Assembly: GCF_004217175.1 (NCBI RefSeq)
Contig: NZ_SHKI01000003.1
Location: 653,784 to 717,783, forward strand
Reading direction: 5' to 3'
Origin: Leucobacter luti
Lineage (GTDB): Bacteria; Actinomycetota; Actinomycetes; Actinomycetales; Microbacteriaceae
Length of the DNA stretch: 64,000 nucleotides
The notes under the pieces were generated by a model. It was not told where the DNA came from, searched no databases, and saw only the letters and a program-made list of their open reading frames with translations. Positions 59,965 to 64,000 of this stretch are shown in pieces; the first letter of the stretch is position 1; every line of letters begins with the position of its first letter. The translations under genes and the position numbers were made by a program.

Positions 59965-60903
59965 ATGAGTGACTTGGTCGTCTCCCTGCCCGGTGAAGGT
60001 CTGCGAGAAGCACTGGGGGAGGTGCCCGGGGTCGACTTCGTCGAGTGGGATCTCACCGGCGCGGCTCCGCGCGAGCGCTTCGACATCGTGGTGCCGCCCT
60101 ACTGGGGCGGTGCGCGGCAGCTGGCGGCGCTCGCCGCAGTGGAGACACGCCTCGTGCAGTGGCAGTCGATCGGCTACAACGGCGTCGCGAAGCACCTCCC
60201 CGCCGGGATGCCGCTCGCGAACGCGGCAACCGTGCACGAGGCGTCGACGGCCGAGCTCGCCCTCGCGTTGACGCTCGCCGCGCAGCGCGGGATTCCCGAG
60301 TTCGTGCGCGCCGGCGATGCGCACCGCTGGGAGCTCCGCTCATTCCCGAGCCTGGCGGATCGCCGGGTGCTCCTTGTCGGCTACGGCGGGGTGTCGAAGG
60401 CGATCGAGGCGCGCCTCGCGGGGTTTGAGGTGCAGCTCACCCGGCTCGCCCGCACGGCTCGCGAGGACCGCAACCTCGCCGGAGAGGCCGTCGCGGTGCG
60501 CGGGTTCGCGGACCTCCCGGAGGCGCTGGCGGATGCTGAGATCGTGCTGATCGCCGTGCCGCTCACCGACGAGACCCGCGGCATGTTTGGCGCCGCGGAG
60601 CTCGCGGCCCTCCCGGACGGTGCGCTCGTCGTCAACGTGGCGCGCGGTCCCGTGGTGGACACCGACGCGCTCGTCGCAGAGCTGCAGGCGGGGCGTCTGC
60701 GTGCCGCGCTCGACGTCACCGATCCGGAGCCGCTGCCCGCCGACCACCCGCTGTGGGAGTGCTCGGGTGCGCTGATCAGCCCGCACGTTGGCGGGGACTC
60801 AACTGCAATGCTGCCGCGCATGGTCGCGCTGATCCAGCGCCAGATTGCGCGCCTTCGCGCGGGCGACACCCCGGAGAACCTCGTCATCGGCGACTGGGCG
60901 TAG
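59965..60903 (+). CDS. D-isomer-specific 2-hydroxyacid dehydrogenase
   Basis: 312 residues with the NAD-binding domain ADRRVLLVGYGGVSKAIEARLAGFEVQLTRLART, VLIAVPLTDETRGMFG, catalytic Arg in VVNVARGPVVDTDAL, Glu in DVTDPEPLPADHPLW and His in ISPHVGGDS. The glycine loop reads GYGGVSKAIEARL, with one Gly of GxGxxG displaced. It reduces a 2-keto acid or oxidises a D-2-hydroxy acid; the substrate cannot be chosen from sequence. Confidence 0.9.
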   Translation: MSDLVVSLPGEGLREALGEVPGVDFVEWDLTGAAPRERFDIVVPPYWGGARQLAALAAVETRLVQWQSIGYNGVAKHLPAGMPLANAATVHEASTAELALALTLAAQRGIPEFVRAGDAHRWELRSFPSLADRRVLLVGYGGVSKAIEARLAGFEVQLTRLARTAREDRNLAGEAVAVRGFADLPEALADAEIVLIAVPLTDETRGMFGAAELAALPDGALVVNVARGPVVDTDALVAELQAGRLRAALDVTDPEPLPADHPLWECSGALISPHVGGDSTAMLPRMVALIQRQIARLRAGDTPENLVIGDWA

Positions 60904-60907
60904 CGGC

Positions 60908-61939
60908 GTGGCCGCGGGGGAAACCGCGCCGGACGCCGCGCGGCTCCGCGAACCTGAGATCGCCGGGCCTGCGGCGCTCACGCTGCCGAACGGCCGGCTG
61001 AACCGGGCCGCCGTGGGGTGGGCCACCCAGCCGCTCATCGACACGAGCGGGCTCGGCCGCGGTCGCGGGCGCAACAAGCGCTGGGAATACTGGAACGTGG
61101 TGACGCCCACCCACATCCTTGCGGCCACGGTGTCGGCGATCGACTACGCCTGCGTGCCCGAGGTGTGGGTGCTCGAACGCGCCACCGGGCGGGAGTGGGG
61201 TCGTGTTGAGACGATTCTGCCGCCGCGCGGCACGCGGCTCGCCGCCCGACTTGAGCACGGCGCCTCGGAGACGCGCACGCGGGGACTTGCGGTCTCGATC
61301 ACCGAGGAGCCGGGCGGCACCCGGATTCGTGCTGAGATCCCGGGCGTCGAGTTCGACGTATTCGCCGCGCTTGAGCCGGCCCACGAGCGGCTCGCCCTCG
61401 TGGTGCCGTGGAGCGATCGCCGCTTTCAGTACACGGTGAAAGACATCGCTCGTGCGGCCTCCGGGACTCTGCGCCTCGACGGCCGGGAGGTGCCGGTGCC
61501 ACAGGGGGAGAGCTGGGCGGTGCTCGATCACGGCCGGGGTCGGTGGCCCTACAACATCGCGTGGAACTGGGGCGCCGGTTCGGGCCGCAGCGGCGGCGCC
61601 GTGATCGGAATCCAGGTGGGCGCCCGGTGGACTGCGGGCACCGGGGTGTCCGAGAACGCGTTCTTTGTCGACGGGCGCATGCACAAGATCCACGGCGAGA
61701 CCCAGTGGGAGTACGACCTCGCGGAGTGGCGAGCGCCGTGGCGGGTCACGGGCGGTGGCCTCGACGCCGAGTTCACGCCGTTCCACCTGAAGCAGAGTCG
61801 CACCAACCTGCTGGTGCTCGCGGGACGTACCGATCAGTGCTTTGGGGAGTGGTCCGGAGTGTTTACTACTGAGGCCGGAGTGACCGTGCCGTTCGCGGGG
61901 ATCACGGGCTGGGCGGAGGCCGTGCACAACCGCTGGTGA
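60908..61939 (+). CDS. DUF2804-family protein
   Basis: The GTG at 60908, 4 bases after the dehydrogenase stop, gives 343 residues. Text matches the DUF2804 family: KRWEYWNVVTPTHILAATVSAIDY, DRRFQYTVKDIARAASGTLRLDG, GRGRWPYNIAWNWGAGSGRSGG and MHKIHGETQWEYDLAEWRAPWRVT. This fold is related to hydroxyneurosporene/lipocalin-like proteins. The function is unknown. It is probably co-transcribed with the dehydrogenase. Confidence 0.88.
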   Translation: MAAGETAPDAARLREPEIAGPAALTLPNGRLNRAAVGWATQPLIDTSGLGRGRGRNKRWEYWNVVTPTHILAATVSAIDYACVPEVWVLERATGREWGRVETILPPRGTRLAARLEHGASETRTRGLAVSITEEPGGTRIRAEIPGVEFDVFAALEPAHERLALVVPWSDRRFQYTVKDIARAASGTLRLDGREVPVPQGESWAVLDHGRGRWPYNIAWNWGAGSGRSGGAVIGIQVGARWTAGTGVSENAFFVDGRMHKIHGETQWEYDLAEWRAPWRVTGGGLDAEFTPFHLKQSRTNLLVLAGRTDQCFGEWSGVFTTEAGVTVPFAGITGWAEAVHNRW

Positions 61940-62055
61940 CCGCGGGCACGCCCCGTTTTCTCGCCAGGGCCTGGCGCGCTCCCGGCCAGGAGTGGGACGA
62001 TAGGGAGTACGTGTGCAGAACCTGCGCACTGATCACTAGACAGGAAACGATAACA

Positions 62056-63432
62056 ATGGCGAAGTATCGAGTTCAGAACCCCGCTACGGGGGAGATTGTC
62101 GAGACCTTCGAATCCGCAACCGACGCGCAGATCGAGCAGACGCTCACTGCCGCCGACACCGTCTACCGCGAATGGCGCGAGCGGAGCGTGCAGGAGCGCG
62201 CCGTCGTCATCAAGCGCGTGGCCGAGATCTTTGAGGAGCGCAAAGACGAGCTCGCGCACCTCATCGCCGTCGAGATGGGCAAGTCGCTCGCCGAGTCGAT
62301 CGACGAGGTCGAGTTCGCACGCGACATCATCGAGTACTACGCGGTGCACGGCCCCGCGTTGATCACCGACAGCGAGATCCCCAGCACCATCCCGGGCAAG
62401 GCAGTCATCGAGCACCTGCCGATCGGCACGCTCGTCGGCGTGATGCCCTGGAACTTCCCCTACTACCAGGTGGCACGCTTCGCGGCGCCGAACCTGCTGC
62501 TGGGCAACTCGATCATTCTGAAGCACGCCGACATCTGCGCGCGCTCGGCGCTCACCATCCAGGAGATCATGGAGCAGGCCGGCGTTCCCGTCGGCGGCTA
62601 CCAGAACGTCTTCGCGTCGCACGACCAGATCGCCACCATGATCGCCGACCCCCGCGTGCAGGGCGTCTCCCTGACCGGCTCCGAGCGCGCCGGTGCGATC
62701 ATCGGCGCCCAGGCTGGCACGCACCTGAAGAAGGCCGTGCTCGAGCTCGGTGGGATCGACCCGATGGTGGTGCTCGACAGCGACGACGTCGCGGCGGTTG
62801 CCGCGGACGCCTGGGGCTTCCGCACCTACAACGGCGGCCAGGTCTGCAACTCGAACAAGCGCCTGATCGTCATGGCCGACATCTACGACGAGTTCGTTGC
62901 TGAGCTGAAGAAGCTCGCGACGGGCCTGGTCCCCGGAGACCAGCTGACGCTCGCCGAGGGCGAGTACGCCCCGCTGTCGACGCGCACCGCCGCGGAGACC
63001 GTGCACGCGCAGGTGCAGCAGGCCGTGGCCGAGGGCGCAACGCTCGAGGTTGGCGGCGTGCTGTCCGACGGGCCGGCGGCGTACTACTCTCCCGCCGTGC
63101 TCACGGGGGTTCCCCGCGACTCGGCCTCGTACGGCGAAGAGATCTTTGGGCCCGTGGCCACGGTGTACAAGGTGCACAGCGACGAGGAAGCGCTCGAGCT
63201 CGCCAACGACTGCGCGCTCGGGTTGGGCGGTTCAGTGTTCTCAACCGACGAGGCGCGCGCGACTCGGGTCGCCTCGCGGCTCGAGGTGGGTATGGCCCAC
63301 GTGAACATCATCGCCGCCGAGGCGGCCGAGCTGCCGTTTGGTGGCGTCAAGCGCTCCGGCTTCGGGCGTGAGATGGGTCCGCTCGGGATCGGTGAGTTCT
63401 CGAACAAGCGCCTCTTCTTCACCGCGAAGTAA
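62056..63432 (+). CDS. NAD(P)-dependent aldehyde dehydrogenase (succinate-semialdehyde type)
   Basis: 458 residues starting at the ATG at 62056 (CAGGAAACG upstream). It shows the short SSADH-like form: IPGKAVIEHLPIGTLVGVMPWNFPYYQVARFAAPNLLLGNSIILKHA, GVSLTGSERAGAIIG, catalytic Glu in LELGGIDPMVVL, catalytic Cys in NGGQVCNSNKRLIV, EEIFGPVATVYKV and the final FGGVKRSGFGREMG. Members oxidise succinate semialdehyde or other aldehydes. It is a single-gene unit ended by a strong terminator. In contrast to the PutA-like protein at 38848 all ALDH catalytic residues are present. Confidence 0.94.
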   Translation: MAKYRVQNPATGEIVETFESATDAQIEQTLTAADTVYREWRERSVQERAVVIKRVAEIFEERKDELAHLIAVEMGKSLAESIDEVEFARDIIEYYAVHGPALITDSEIPSTIPGKAVIEHLPIGTLVGVMPWNFPYYQVARFAAPNLLLGNSIILKHADICARSALTIQEIMEQAGVPVGGYQNVFASHDQIATMIADPRVQGVSLTGSERAGAIIGAQAGTHLKKAVLELGGIDPMVVLDSDDVAAVAADAWGFRTYNGGQVCNSNKRLIVMADIYDEFVAELKKLATGLVPGDQLTLAEGEYAPLSTRTAAETVHAQVQQAVAEGATLEVGGVLSDGPAAYYSPAVLTGVPRDSASYGEEIFGPVATVYKVHSDEEALELANDCALGLGGSVFSTDEARATRVASRLEVGMAHVNIIAAEAAELPFGGVKRSGFGREMGPLGIGEFSNKRLFFTAK

Positions 63433-63466
63433 CCACGCAGCATCCTGGCGCGCGACGCCGGGGATC

Positions 63467-63510
63467 ACAGCGGCCGCACGTTCCCTCTTTCTGGGGCGTG
63501 CGGCCGCTGT
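63467..63510 (+). terminator. Terminator of the aldehyde dehydrogenase gene
   Basis: A perfect 14-bp stem (ACAGCGGCCGCACG at 63467-63480, complement at 63497-63510) with a 16-base loop, followed by CGTATTTCT. Confidence 0.88.
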
Positions 63511-63845
63511 CGTATTTCTCCGCGGAATGAGCCTGCGCGGCGCGGGGCCCAAGGGCTGCCCGGGAGACCTCGAAGCTGGACGGGACCCGCTCGGGCTCGG
63601 GGCGCGCCCGAGAAACACGGCGCTCGGGCTGATTCTGCGGGTTTTGTCGTTGTTTGCTGCCGTCGGCCTGGGGTCGTGGTCGGGGGTCGCTGCGGCAACA
63701 TTGGCGGTTTTATGCGGGGACGCGCCCGAGATTCTGGTTGGGCTTGCTGTTGGGCTGGTTTCTGCGTAATGTATTCCCTTGTCGCCGCAACGTAGCCGGG
63801 CAGCAGGGCAGAAGCCAAGCGGTCCGGTTTATACGAATGCGAGCA
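63511..63845. other. Gene-free stretch before the rRNA operon
   Basis: No convincing gene is seen. Base composition falls toward the right end, with T-rich runs near 63640-63660 and 63740-63780. Such upstream stretches of rRNA operons often hold additional promoters or UP-like elements, but none can be assigned by eye. Confidence 0.5.
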
Positions 63846-64000
63846 GCACAAGTTACTTGTGCTAAGCTAGACAGGTTGCCGTTCGGAAGGGCCTGAAAGG
63901 GTTCTACGGGTGGTGTCTGGTCTTTGAGAACTCAATAGTGTGCACTTTAATTGTCAAATGCCAATTATTTATCCCGTCGCTGGATCACGTTTGTGGTTTG
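63846..64000 (+). promoter_or_regulatory. rRNA operon promoter region and 16S leader with boxA-like sequence
   Basis: TAGACA (63868-63873) is a likely -10 box. Overlapping the -35 region is the perfect palindrome GCACAAGTTACTTGTGC (63846-63862). Downstream, TCTTTGAGAACTCAATAGTG (63921-63940) is the conserved actinobacterial rRNA leader with its boxA-type antitermination signal. The TTGTCAAATGCCAATTATTT text after it is also typical of Microbacteriaceae leaders. The 16S gene itself must begin beyond base 64000. Confidence 0.85.

Noticed and set aside
63846..64000. Start of the 16S rRNA gene inside the window
   Set aside because: The conserved AGAGTTTGATC start is not present; only promoter and leader are included.

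Overview
The window is about 70% GC and densely coded on both strands. Many starts are GTG, and many genes overlap by 4 bases (ATGA or GTGA). It carries a NucS/EndoMS mismatch endonuclease, a BioQ-type biotin regulator, sortase-built SpaA-type pili, a LAxTG-anchored peptidase and an actinobacterial rRNA leader (TTTGAGAACTCAATAG). Together these point to an actinomycete of the Microbacteriaceae type, probably close to Leucobacter. The genus is an inference; no 16S gene lies inside the window.

Layout. 1-9.9 kb: a catabolic/uptake locus with a CynX-like permease (cut by the window edge), a FadR-type regulator, a cytosine-deaminase-like amidohydrolase, a complete peptide/nickel-type ABC importer (lipoprotein, two permeases, two ATPases) and a second amidohydrolase that has lost its HxH metal motif. 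10-15.4 kb: an APC permease with a divergent GntR regulator, a thioesterase, a GNAT/cupin pair, an HdeD-like membrane protein and an SseB-domain protein. 15.4-18.4 kb: the biotin ECF importer bioYMN facing bioQ across two 13-bp BioQ-like operators. 18.4-33.6 kb: housekeeping genes and small regulator/target pairs: nucS, an MFS permease, a MATE exporter, an M13 peptidase, a CoA-transferase, a TetR/quinone reductase pair with a nested palindrome, trhO, a MerR-TipAS regulator with a 19-bp-spacer promoter, a FadR regulator, a PEBP protein, and an Lrp regulator divergent from a HisC-like aminotransferase.

33.7-42.6 kb: an amino-acid-type ABC system (COG2984/4120/1101) in which the permease and ATPase genes are duplicated around one binding protein and share blocks of almost identical DNA. 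It is led by a perfect 13-bp-arm palindrome and a 14-codon upstream reading frame. It is followed by a 1265-residue PutA-like protein whose proline-dehydrogenase and aldehyde-dehydrogenase signature residues both appear lost. 42.7-49.4 kb: a repeat element also present at 13.1 kb, a GNAT enzyme, tRNA-Tyr(GUA), a LAxTG-anchored M28 aminopeptidase, an SDR, a methyltransferase and an orphan lower-GC nuclease of the HsdR-N type.

49.5-57.1 kb: a two-pilin sortase-C pilus operon meeting, tail to tail, a gene that fuses an ECF sigma factor, a zinc-finger anti-sigma domain, hydrophobic segments, a proline-rich linker and an extracellular Ig-like region in one polypeptide. 57.4-63.4 kb: an AraC regulator, a PNPOx enzyme, a GH114 lipoprotein, a 2-hydroxyacid dehydrogenase, a DUF2804 protein and a succinate-semialdehyde-type dehydrogenase. 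The window ends in the promoter and leader of an rRNA operon.

The best candidates for undescribed biology are the one-piece sigma/anti-sigma/sensor protein beside the pilus genes, the PutA-like apparent pseudoenzyme behind the duplicated ABC system, and the 1-10 kb amidohydrolase/ABC locus with its HxH-less enzyme.
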